Below, piece after piece: positions 51,790 through 63,200 of a DNA stretch of 64,000 nt. Each line of letters starts with the position of its first letter. Within the stretch, counting starts at the first letter, position 1. Origin of the DNA: Limnephilus marmoratus (taxonomy: Eukaryota > Arthropoda > Insecta > Trichoptera > Limnephilidae); contig OU862907.1 in assembly GCA_917880885.1 (NCBI GenBank), forward strand, positions 70,303,072-70,367,071. Reading direction: 5' to 3'. Below the pieces are notes generated by a model. It was not told where the DNA came from, did not search any database, and saw only the letters and a program-made list of their open reading frames with translations. Position numbers and translations under genes: made by a program.

Positions 51790-54055
51790 TAGATAAATAA
51801 ATGTCTAACCAAACGAAACATTTTCCAAAACCAAATACTGGATCACCCGATATTATTTATCAAAGGAAGCGGCCATCGGTTTCTTTCGGCTTTCACAGAA
51901 TTCAAAAGTTGACCTGTGCCTAATAACAACAAAATGTACCTGAAATAGATATATTCATTATAAATGGTAATCATGAAATTGAAAAGCGATTTGGTTAAGA
52001 ATTGCTACAAGGGAGGTTTGGAGATTTTATGTCAAAATATACAATTTCGGCTGCGTTCTTTCATTTCTTATGAAGTTTGTTACTTAGAAGATATTAGTTT
52101 TCATTCGTCCAGTGAATTTTAAGTCAATGAAGTTTTTGTTTAGAAAAAAAATGAATAGGTACCTCCGAGACAAACTAATTTTTGCAAACATTTTAATAAT
52201 TGCTGTTGTACATACAAAGGAAGAAACTCTACCAGTCCATTAGGGAACTTTATTAAATTCGGCGAAGCCCATTGACAAGCCGCTTGAAGGGCCAAAAGGC
52301 CGGCCAGGGCAAGGAAAGCGTGTTTTTGTCTGCTAGAATTTTGGTTTAATATATAAAGGAAGACGAGAACTTCTATAAGACCTGTATGAGTTGTTCCTAA
52401 AAACAAACTAATTAGCCTGTTTTGCTTAATACCCGTAGCATTCATTGGATGACTTCATTCTTATAAATTCCGAAAGCTTTAGGAGTATATCAACTTTTTA
52501 TCAAAATTTGTGTGCATAAGTAGTTCGAAATCAAATCGAATATAACTCCTCCATCCGGTCCCCTCATTTTAAAATACTTTCAGATTTGATCGAAAAAAAA
52601 TCTGAAGATGCATTAATTGATTAATTGAGCAAGTTAAAAGTTCCACATAAATTCCGTAGGCATTAATTTTCACTCGGTACTCCTTTTTGTTACTTAGGAA
52701 TATTTTTTAAAAATGAGCGGAGAAATTTTCAGAAAAACATTTAAAGACATTTATATTTTGGTTTTTGTTTTTTGAAGATTGAAAAATTATTACTTAGAAA
52801 AATATTTGATCCTGGAAAATTTTATTTTGCCAAAAAAAATTCTTATGAATAATCTGGGAAATATGTCGGTAAAAATGTCGGGATTTTTTTAAAGACATTT
52901 ATGTTTATTATATTATGCGAAGTTTGGAACATTTCCATGTTGTGAAATTTTTATTTTTTGAAAAAATTCTTCCGAAAAATTAGAAAATCGGAAATTTCAT
53001 CTCCGAAAATTGCTCGCAAAATATGTTGGGAATTTTTTGTACAAGCATTAAGATATTTTTTTTTTCAACGTAAAATTCTTTCTGGTAATATTGGAAGATC
53101 GGATTTTTTCTGATAATGATGCAAAATTGACTATTGATATACAATTATGCGCAGAATTAATAAAACATCTTTTAAAAATGAATAAAACACAACCCCATCA
53201 ATACGATCTTTTTGTTTGGAGGAAATTGAGAAGCATCAAAGCGAAATCTTTAAAACAATCGTTGATTATATTTTATTAAAAATATGTATTTTTTAAATAT
53301 GTAATACCAACTCGTATTTTGAAAATATACTACATATTTGCAAATACATTGATATAAATAATTAGGTTCCCGATATGTGTTGCAATTCCAAATTCAAAGA
53401 AATAAATTGTTTCTCCCTGCATGTCCTTTCCCGTGCGTCCCGTTTTCCTCCCGCGTCCCCTTCCCCTCCTGAGTGCCCCTTCCACCTTCCCCGCCTTCCC
53501 TCTCCCCTCCTTTGCTTCCCCGTCCCGCCAACCCCCCTCAAGCGTTCCAAATATTCAGTCCCAGTACTTTTAGTTTTCAAACAGCTCACGTTCCACTTAT
53601 TCCATTTTTTTCTTCATTTTTCATATATTACAAACATTTTTGTAAATTGTAATAAAAATCAATCAAAATTGGTACCTACCTATTTAAGAAATTCGTAGAC
53701 AATTCTTTTGTTATAAAAAAAAGCTGCCTGCTAAATTCGCATTCATGAAACGCGCGAAGTTAAAATAGTCATTAAGTTTTTTTCTGCGCAATTTTCTTAA
53801 TTTTTCTTTCCGTAAGAACCTTCCACAAAGTATTAGAAAACTTGATAAAAAAGAGGAATAAAATAGGTAAAGTCATTCTGAAGTTATGTCGTGACCAAGG
53901 GAAACAGGGATTCAGATATATATTTATATATATATAAGTATAGATAGATAGTAGAGGCAGATAGATAGGTGCATACGGGTGTCAATTTTGGAGGCGGGTA
54001 TGGGTACCGCCGCCCCAGGAACCATTTATTGGATGACAAACACCTCTGATGTAGG
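51790..54055. other. AT-rich non-coding stretch
   Basis: 53380-53600 holds another pyrimidine-rich Helitron-type block after CTCCCTGCATGTCC. A 101-codon minus-strand frame (52445-52140; hydrophobic, LALAGLLALQAA) has no recognisable family. The rest shows no structure that I can support. Confidence 0.45.
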
Positions 54056-54480
54056 TCATCCCAAGTGGTTCGCTACGAATGGTGAATTAGCAGGGGTGTC
54101 CGCATTCATGGGGTGAGGTTTGTCCAGATCTGATGTCTGATGTCTTTCCGGCTGATGCGTCTGCCAACAATTGTGTGGTAGGCCGGATCGGGAGAGACTG
54201 GTTGAGGGAGATCTTTTGACCTCTACAGCAGGACTCTCTCGGAACATTGCCTTGCACCGCAGTAGTAAGGATAGATTCATACATCCGTCACTCTTAGATA
54301 TAGGTACTGACGCCAGATTCCTACCCACCCCTCATACCTTTTTTCCTTCTCAGAACTTCCTCTCCTTCCTTTTCCTAAAGAGACACATGCCGCATTCCTC
54401 CACACAGCGTCCTCAAAAATGACATAGGCCTTCAAGGGAATTATTTTCCTCAGGGCCTCCTGTGTGGAGCTATTGTAAAA
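54056..54480 (+). repeat. Short retroelement with hairpin tail, longest copy
   Basis: Begins near AAGTGGTTCGCTACGAATGG, continues with TTAGCAGGGGTGT, CGGATCGGGAGAGACTGG, CAGCAGGACTCTCTCGGAAC, and ends in the CCTCCACACAGC ... CCTCCTGTGTGGAG tail and A-run. It aligns with 46680-47065 and 27220-27500. Confidence 0.7.
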
Positions 54481-54561
54481 AAAAAACGACTTTAAAAAAC
54501 ATATTTTGGATATAACGAGTAACGGCTATAAGGAGCAAATTAATTCGGTCCCCTCGTGCTC

Positions 54562-54598
<37 letters not shown>

Positions 54599-54891
54599 TT
54601 GTCATATTGTCTTCATTTCTTAATAACAAATAGAGATAATGATATCCTCACTGGGATCTCCCGTGCTGAGGATTTCATTTACATATTATAATTTAATTAT
54701 AAGAATAATATGAATTTGACATAACATATATCATGTATTTTTTTTTTTAATAATTATAAAGTAAATAAGAAAGTGTTTTTTTTATAATTCAGTTCACTAG
54801 ATTCGGTTTTAGTCTGTATTTGATTTCAGTATATTTTCTATTTCTGATCTCCCTAGATTTAGTATCCAGCTTTTTATTTGAAATTTAAATG

Positions 54892-56117
54892 TTATATTGT
54901 TGAGGTTTTTGAGTGAGAGTGGTATTTTATTGTAGAGTTTAATGCCATAATATAAGAAGCTTTTTTGCCCAAATTTGTGTTAGCAGTTACTTCTTGTTGG
55001 ATATGTTTTTGACCATGAGATCTAGTGTTTCTAATGTACGTGTCAGTTGTTATTTCTTGGGTTTTGTACTTATGAATGTAAATTAGTATAGTTTTAGAAT
55101 ATAGTTGTTTAATTGACATGATGTTAAGATTGTTGAAGATTTCGTCAGTGCTAGTTCTTACAGGAACTTTCAGTATAATTTTCATTATGGCTTTTTGAGT
55201 TTTAATTAGTGGATTTAGTATGTTTTTATTTGCACTGCCCCATCCGATAATACCGTATTCTAACAGTGATTGGCAGAGAGCCATGTAAATCTTGATTAAG
55301 TCTTTTTTAATGAGGACATTCCTGATAGATTTGAAAAAATAACTTAGTTTTTTAATTTTATTATTTAAATAGGTAATGTGTTCGGTCCATTTTAAGTTTT
55401 GGTCAATTTTTAGACCCAGATACGTTATATGGTCAACGTTTTCTAATGAGGGACAATTACAATTCTCATTTAAGTGATGCGGGCTATGAATTTTCAATTT
55501 CAGGTTTTTTTCAGAATTTTTCTTATTTTGAAAGTGATGAATTTGGTTTTATTAGCATTAAGTGTAAGTGAATGGTAGTCTAGCCATTTTTTAATCCTAT
55601 TTAGTGTGTCTTCTGCTTTCTTAAATGTTTCTGTCCAATTATTCCCATTTATTAGGAGAACAGTATCATCCGCAAAACTGATGATTTCTCCTTCACATTC
55701 TATGTGGCATAAGTCATTAATGTAAATAAGGAACAGAATCGGACCCAGAATACTTCCTTGGGGCACCCCGAATTCGACATCAATACACTCACTGGTTATA
55801 TTGTTAAGTTTCACAGTTTGCTTTCTATTTCCCATATAACTTTTAAAAAATATCAGTTCATTATCAGTAATCCCAATGTTCTCTAGTTTTTCAAAAAATG
55901 TGAGTGATTTATTGTGTCGAAGGCTTTATAAAGGTCGAGAAATATGCCAATGCATTTTTTATGTGAGTCTAGAGAATTTTTAATATATTCAATTACTAAG
56001 GCTATGGCGTTTGATGTTCCTAGATTTTTTCTGAAACCAAATTGTTTTGGTGATAATAGTTTATTTGATTCTAGGTAGTCGACGAGTTGAGTTTTAACTG
56101 TTATTTCTAAGATTTTA
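54892..56117 (-). pseudogene. LINE reverse transcriptase, 3' half
   Basis: Three frames in series carry SPKQFGFRKNLGTSNAI, FLDLYKAFDTINHS, GVPQGSILGPILFLIYINDL, IISFADDTVLL (catalytic), TYLGLKIDQNLKWTEHI and CQSLLEYGIIGWGSANKN. These are RT motifs in order plus the C-terminal region. Frameshifts near 55895 and 55500 break it. The first frame resumes exactly where the upstream half stops at the hAT target site, so both halves belonged to one gene. Confidence 0.88.
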
Positions 56118-56125
56118 GATAATGT

Positions 56126-58248
56126 CAGTGGCGGTCTAAGCCCGTCAGAGGCCCGGGGCGGCAAAGCTGGATGAGGCCCCCCCCCCCCATAGTAAAAGTT
56201 GATTTAATTTTACAAGATTTTTATTCAGATCACATGGGCCTCTGGTCCTGGGGGCCTCCAAGCACCTCCGTGTTCTCAAAACCTAAACAAGGCTTTGAGG
56301 CACCAGGGCTCTGTAAAATTTGTTTCCTCTTATTTTTTAATTCCTTTTTTAAAAGATGCATTTGTTAATAATGCTATCATTAAATGCTTTAAGAAAATTC
56401 TAAAAATTCACGGAGATACACCGTTTTATATTAAACCGTTTTAAACATTGTGTATGTTGAATTATCCTTCAGCAAAAATTTTAACGCGTTTTTCTCAAAA
56501 CTACATTTTTAACGTATTAGAAAAACTGATAACATATTAGAAATAATGATTAGATAACATATTAGAAAAACTATACATCCGATTTGCATGCACCAAGTCT
56601 TAAACTAATCCAGTCACTATGGCACCACAAAAGGATTTTTTAAAGGCCCCCCTAAATAGGTACTATGCACATTTTAAAGGCGCCACGACACAAAAAAAAA
56701 TTGTCGCTTTTTTAAATTGATTTTCTAAAAGATGCATTTGTTAATAATCTTTCACCATATACTGAAGGAAATTCGTAAAATTGACGGAGATACAGCATCT
56801 TATATGAAACCGTTTTAAACAGTTTGTGTGTTGAATTATCTTGGTTTTTGTGTCTTTTGTTTTTCAACTTGGTTGACAACATATTAGAAAAACCCCGCAT
56901 TGGGTAGGGTCCCCTAGGGTAAAGGGGCCCCGAGACGAGCATTGTCTAGGGGCCCCGACATGTTAAGGCCCGCCCTGACAGGGCCATATTGTGCACATAG
57001 CAGTGTAAGCCACTGCCTAGGGGCCACGCATCGTCTAGGGGCCCCTATGGTAAAGGGGCCCTGAGAAGTGCATTGCCTAGGGGCCCCGACATGTTTAAGA
57101 CGGCCCTGCCAGGCAGTGTAGGCCACTGCCTTTGAAAATCCAGTCACTGTAGCCAGGGCCGTATTATCCATAAGACGTGTAGTCAACTGCCTAGGTGCCC
57201 CGCATCGGATAAGGGCCCTTAGGGTAAAGGGGTCCCAACATGTTTAAGCTGGTCCCAGCAGGGCCGTATTGTCCATAATGCAGTATGGGGCACTGCCTTT
57301 GAAAATCCAGTAACTATAGTCAGGGCCGTATTATCCATAAAAAGTGTAGGCAACTGCCTAGGGGCCCCGCATCGGGTAGGGGCCCCTAGGTTAAAGGGGC
57401 CACAACATGTTTAAGCCTGTCCTTGCAGAGCCATATTGTCCATAAGGCAGTATAGGGCACTGCTTTTGAAAATCCAGTAACTATAGCCAGGGTCGTATTA
57501 TCCATAAGAAGTGTAGGCAACTGCCTTGGGGCCCCGCATCGGGTAGGGGGCCCTAGAGCAAAGGGGCCCCGAGACGTGCATTGCCTAGGGGCCCCGACAT
57601 GTTTAAGCTGGCCCTGGCAGGTCCGTATTGTCCACACAGCAGTGTAGGCCACTGTCTAGGGGCCACGCATCGGCTAGAGGCCCCTGTGGTAAAGGGGCCC
57701 CGAGACGTGCATTGCCTAGGGGCCCCAACATGTTTAATCCGGCCCTGACTATGACACCACGTAGGGATTGTTTTATAAAGGGCCCCCTTCCAATTTATTT
57801 TTATTTTTATGAACGATTAAAATTTACTATAAAAAATTGAAAATAAAATTCGCCGGTCGCCTTTTTTATCTTTTTTTTAGATATCGAAATTCCCTTACAT
57901 TGAATACAAATCGGATGTATAATTTGTTTAATATGTTATCAACCAGGTTGAAAAATTTCGATAAAAAGGCATACAAAGTTTTGCTGAAGGATATTTCAAA
58001 ACTGTTTCAAACGGTTTCACATAAAATGTTGTATCTCCATCAATTTACCGAATTTCTTTTAAAAAAATTGGTAAGAGCATTCTTAACAAGTGCATCTTTC
58101 AAAAAATGAAAAAAAAATTTACAATGTCCTGGTGGCTTAAAGGCATGTTTAGGATTTGATCAAGGGAACATGAAGGAGTTTGGGGGCCCCCCGGAAGCGG
58201 GGGCCCGGGGCGGGCCGCCCCACCCGCCCCCCCCTTAGTCCGCCACTG
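56126..58248. mobile_element. Non-autonomous hAT element inserted in LINE ORF2
   Basis: Terminal repeats CAGTGGCGGTCTAAG and CTTAGTCCGCCACTG, with a perfect 8-bp duplication GATAATGT (56118-56125, 58249-58256). There is no transposase. The interior has inverted partial copies of an AT-rich segment (56350-56560 and 56700-56880 against 57920-58105) and a GC-rich tandem region (56890-57760). Confidence 0.93.
56890..57760. repeat. GGGGCCCC-rich tandem region inside the hAT
   Basis: Units of roughly 120-180 bp combine CAGGGCCGTATT(A/G)TCCATAA, GTGTAGGCAACTGCC, TAGGGGCCCCGCATCGGGTA and GGCCCCGACATGTTTAAG, repeated about six times with decay and partial units. It is extremely GC-rich relative to the rest of the window. 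Confidence 0.8.
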
Positions 58249-58256
58249 GATAATGT

Positions 58257-59939
58257 GTTTAGAATTGTGATTGGTCTGTAGTTATTGATATCTTTACGAT
58301 TTCCTGATTTAAAGATTGGTGTAATAGTCCCTATTTTGAGTTGAGATGGAAATCTGCTTTCCGTGATAGATTTGTTTATTAAAAAGAGTATCGGTTCGGT
58401 AATTTCGTCTTGTAAGAATTTTATTGTTTTCATGGTGATTTCATCACTACCAGATGAAGATGTTGGTTTGAATTTAGATAACATTAGTGATAGGTCTTGT
58501 TTAGTGATTTGTTTTAGAGCAAATTTAATCCTTTGTGGATTTACGTGTTTGTTTATGTTCGGGTTAAAGTGTTGAGGTTTGGTTATTTTGTTGGCTAAAT
58601 TCGAGCCTATGTTTGCAAAAAAGTTGTTAGTGTAGTTAATTAGTTTATGTACGTTTTTGTTGAGCGAGAGTGTACCGTTATCTGTGTTGATTTCTTCCAA
58701 TGGGTTTGTTTTGTTTTGATCTGTGTAGGTAATTTCTTTAATTATTTGCCAGATAAGTTTTGGATTATTATTGGATTGATCTATTTTAGATCTGTAGTAA
58801 TTTTGTTTAGCCGATTTAGTAAGATTGGAGCAGATGTTTCTATAGTTTTTGTAAAATAGTTTTAGGGAAAGGTCGTAAGGATTGTTTTTTACTTGCTGAT
58901 GGATCTTGTCTCTTTTCCTTATACATTTAAGTAGGCCAGGTGTGATCCAAGCTTTTTTGATAATTTTATTGTGTGAATACGTGTAAGTTTTTATTGAAGT
59001 GTGGTTTTGTATTTTTAATTGCAAGTGTTCAATAAATATTTTCCAAGCAACTTCTAGATCTTCAGCTTTATATATTGACTCCCAGGTTTCAGTTTGTAGT
59101 GATTTTTTTAGTTTTATGTAGTCTATAACATGTCTATTCCACGTTAAATTTTGAGTCGATGGTCGATTTTTCTTTGCATGAATGTTAAGAATTAAAGTGT
59201 AGTGATCAGTGATGGTGGATTGATGTATGATTGTGGAGTATTTTTTATTTGTTTTTGTCATTATGTGGTCAATGCAGGTTTGCGAGGGGATTGATTTATT
59301 CATTTTGTGATCAACTCTTGTTGGTTCCCTTATTGCGGCAGACATCCCGTGGGAGAGGAGGAGTAATTGGTACTCCTGTGTTTGTGGATGTTGCCGTCCA
59401 GTATCCAGTATATTAATGTTGATGTCCCCAATAATGAACAGGTTCCTGATGTTTCGTTCTTGAAGTAGTATGGAGTCTAGTGATCCAAGAAATGGTGATA
59501 AATTTGTAGATGAAGGCGATCTGTAGATAGCGAAGATGCATATATCTTGATCGAGTTTTATTTTCAAACAGTTTGCGTCTTGTAGTTCGATTTCTTCTAT
59601 TTTGCATTCCATCTTATTTTTACAATATACAATTACTCCGTCGTTTTGATGTTTGTGAAGTTTAGTATTGAAGACTTTGTAGTTGTTGATGTTTTTATGC
59701 ACATATGTTGAGGAATTTATCCAACACTCTGTAAGGATTAATAAGTCAGGTTCTAAATTTAATTCATTTATCAGCACAGTGAAATCCTCGAAGTTTTTGT
59801 TAATGCTTCGAATGTTTTGATGAATTATGTTCAGGATCGGTAACTTGTCCTGGAGTATACGGTTTAACATGCAGGTATTTGTGGTGATTATTGGTTCAGG
59901 TATCAGTTTTTCAAGTGTTTCTGTTGTGAAAGAGGCCAT
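58257..59939 (-). pseudogene. LINE endonuclease and RT N-terminal half
   Basis: 561 intact codons from ATG at 59939. APE-type endonuclease motifs occur in order: IIHQNIRSINKNFED, LLILTECWINSS, LFIIGDINI, CIDHIMTK and STITDHYTLIL. Then comes a linker, FKPTSSSGSDEITMKTIKFL and the first RT motif (GTITPIFKSGN; NNYRPITILNTLS), which is cut by the hAT. The endonuclease nicks target DNA and the RT copies the RNA at the nick. The endonuclease half appears unbroken, so it could in principle be translated alone. Confidence 0.88.
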
Positions 59940-59944
59940 TTTAA

Positions 59945-60165
59945 AGATATAGAGTAGATGGAGTGTGTATAGGGTTCTTTTTTTTTTTAACCATCTTAAT
60001 AGGTATATCGTTGAGATGTCTTATTTCGACTGAAGATATAGAGTAGATGGAGTGTGTATAGGGTTCTTTTTTTTTAAATCATCTTAATAGGTATTTCGTT
60101 GAGATGTCTTATTTTTTTTAAATCATCTTAATAGGTATATCGTTGAGATGTCTTATTTCGTTATA
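59945..60165 (-). repeat. Tandem monomers at LINE 5' end
   Basis: AGATATAGAGTAGATGGAGT...CATCTTAATAGGTAT(A/T)TCGTTGAGATGTCTTATTT occurs as two full units of about 85-90 bp plus one partial. Their position just ahead of ORF2 suggests a monomer-type 5' UTR/promoter, as in some LINEs (inference). Confidence 0.75.
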
Positions 60166-60285
60166 ACCAAGTATCACTTTACTTATTATAGTAATAAGTC
60201 CATTTCTTGATCTAAAGATAAAAGTTTCATTTGATGGCGTTTATTAAATAAAAGTATCTAATAATATTAATACACTTTGTTCCAG

Positions 60286-63200
60286 GAACAGGACGCATCA
60301 TGGATGTTGACGGGAGTTTATTATTGGGAGGGGGCCAATTACAACAACTGGTAACTTACCTTCTCGAGTCCTCGGAGCAGTGTCCGGAGGACCTGCTGGG
60401 TGCGAAGCCGCACCCAAACGACAGGACTTTGGTGAAGTTTGCCAAATGGATCTACACCAATAAGAATCCAGGAGAAAGTGATGTAGCTTACGGAGAAAGA
60501 ATGCAGTCAGGTGAGCAACTACTTAATGGCTGGAGATGTTTGATTACCTACAACAATACAGGCTGGTTGAATGGGTACTTCGGTGCTGCCTTCTATCACG
60601 GCGGGCAGCAGCAGGTGGTAGTGGCGCATCGCGGTACTGTCCCTACATGCACTGGAGCAGTATTTACAGACATTGCAGGAATCTACGGAACTAGTTACAC
60701 ATCATGTATGGATTCGGCTGTAACATTTGCAGATTACATACGCCAAATAATTCATGCAGCAAACACTCGACACAAAAGGCACTACACACTCACAATCACT
60801 GGTCACTCTTTAGGGGCGTGGCTTGCTCAGATAACTGCATTTTCAGTTAAGTATTTAGTCATTAACCGCTTAGCAAGTCAAAGTAAATTAGAAAAGACCT
60901 CTGAGGCTGGCACACACGCTAAGACCGTTGGTTTTGATAGTCCGGGTGCTCGGGACATGTTGAACCGGGTACTGGATACCCATTACTACAGGTATGGGAG
61001 GAATGCGCCCCACTTGGAGGGGCTGGACATTACGCTCTACCTGTCGGCCCCCAACCATATCAACACCTGCGGCAAGCACATCGGTAGGATTTATCGCATT
61101 CGTAATAATGTGTCCAACTTCACGTGGACTGATAAGAAGATCACATATTCTTTTAAGACTCATGCAATGAATAATTTTATCGAAGCCTTTAAAAATGATA
61201 ATTGTATTTTAGGTGAAGTGTTGGATTGGGCCAAAAACACAATAGAATTTTACAAATTATTTGAAATCTTGCGGTGGGATAATAATTATCATGCACAACC
61301 AAAACCTGATGATATCAAAATTCAAAAAATAATCGAACGGTATCAGGTGGTGGAACGTGAATCCCCAGAGAACGTAGACAATGTAGATTCTTTTAGAGTT
61401 TTTTCAGAAGTCGAATTGCAAATGCTTTTCAGAATGCATATAGTACAGGCACAGGAAAGCGAATGGAAAACTCTAAATGAATTCATCAAAAATTATAATC
61501 TTAATGTGGAGAGTAGTAAACTGCTTCCCAAATTTGATTTGGATTATGATAAGCGAACAATAACATGTGAGTCGGGAGAATCATTGGCGGAACTCTGCAA
61601 GCGCTTGAAGCAGCTGATGCGGTGGCTGGAGCCGCAGTTCACGCAGGCAGTGGAGGAACAGATTAAAGTCTTTAACCGAGCTGCAGACCTCTTCTACTAC
61701 GCGGAGGGACAGAGCTACCTCGATTCCTTGCCCAAGTGTTGCCTGGACTTTACGGATTCCGTGGGTTTTCGGGATTTCCTGGTTTCTCGTGATCAGCGAG
61801 TCCTCTGTCTAGTCACAAGCAGTGGAGACGGTGGATTTCAGATGAGCCGACTTTGGAACATCCTCCATCAGATGAAAAAAACTGTCGACTCCTCTGACGG
61901 CTTCACCAAATGTATTAGTAAAAATCTCTATACATTCGTAGAATGGAGTCAGCTTAAAAAGCTTTACCAGATTTATGGTTTTCCCGTTGAGAAAGGTTTC
62001 TTGATGGTGGTAGACTGCACTTCATTTTCCAATACTACAGAGAATGCAGCTCTGTTTGCAAAATTGTTCGATCACATGGAATCTGACTCGATGAAAACTG
62101 TTTTGATTGTGTCGCAGTCAATTGAAGCACCCGACTCCACTAAATTCTGTAAAACTGTAAAGTCTGCCGGTATTGTTAATTTCTCGGACCTAACTCCTGC
62201 CTCACAGAATAAAATGTTTAATCGAGATAATGTTATAACTATCGGGGAAAAGGAATATAGTTTGGAAACGTTCCTAGGAGAAAACCGTTCGGTTAGTAAA
62301 ATCAATCAGATCCTAAGTTCAGACTACTTGAAAAATTTCGCTACAATTGAAAACTATACAATCAACATAAAGGACACGCGTCCCATCCTCAGTGATATAC
62401 AGATGCCATTCTTTAAATTAAATATTAAAACTAGTATGGAATTCTTTGCGAGTTGTGTAAATTCACCCAACACTAATATCCTGGTGGTGATGAGTGGGCT
62501 GAACCGCGAGGACCTGAAGACTGGGGCCGACTGGCACCAGCTAAAGGAAATGGACGTCATCCTCGCCGAGGGAGATGCACAACTCTCCTTCAGAGATACC
62601 TGCAAGAAGAACCAGGATAAATGCATTTACTTGTTTGAAGTGTCAGGCCAAGATGTATCCTGCAAAGAAGTATTTAATACAGATTTTTATTTAGCCAGGA
62701 AATTTCTCCATACAGCGTATATTGATGTGAAGAAGTTTGCAGAAACTGAACATGCTGATGACCTGTTTGTTATTAACAGTGAGTCAAACAGGGAGATACT
62801 CGTTAAATTGATAGAGAATTGCAGAAAAAAACAAGTGTTCACAGATAATATACTAATTGCGCCCACAGAAGAGGAGGTGAATGTTATTCAAAAACATATT
62901 AATAAACGCATCCATTTTGTTAATATTTTTCCAAGGGAGGAGAGCTATAAACTTGAGTGGCGATATTCCCACGGCTCTGTGGAGAACCTGCTCCCTATTG
63001 TATCCTACAAGCCAATCAATGAAACAGAATTAAGTAAAACAGGAAGAAACCTGACTATAATAACAGACGAGCCCGGAATGGGGAAGACAACTACCCTGTC
63101 GAGCTTGTCAAGACTCATGGATTCACCATGGGTAATTTATATTGAATTAAAATATTTCCAAGGGCATATAGGAAATAAGTTATCGGGTACGCTCACTAAT

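Larger units (their letters stand above)
54569..60165 (-). mobile_element. Near full-length CR1/Jockey-like LINE split by a hAT element
   Basis: On the minus strand the order is 5' tandem monomers (60165-59945), endonuclease-RT ORF2 from 59939, a 2123-bp hAT insertion (58248-56126), the remaining RT (56117-54892), and a 3' UTR ending at an (ATT)n run near 54569-54598. Apart from the insertion the ORF has only two single-base frameshifts (about 55895 and about 55500). No ORF1 is visible upstream. Confidence 0.88.

Noticed and set aside
52140..52445. 101-codon hydrophobic minus-strand frame
   Set aside because: No family resemblance, no splice or promoter context, isolated in AT-rich DNA; mentioned only as part of a gene-free stretch.
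56712..57840. Several 70-90-codon frames with repeated GAPRQC/RGP segments
   Set aside because: By-products of the GGGGCCCC tandem region inside the hAT element.
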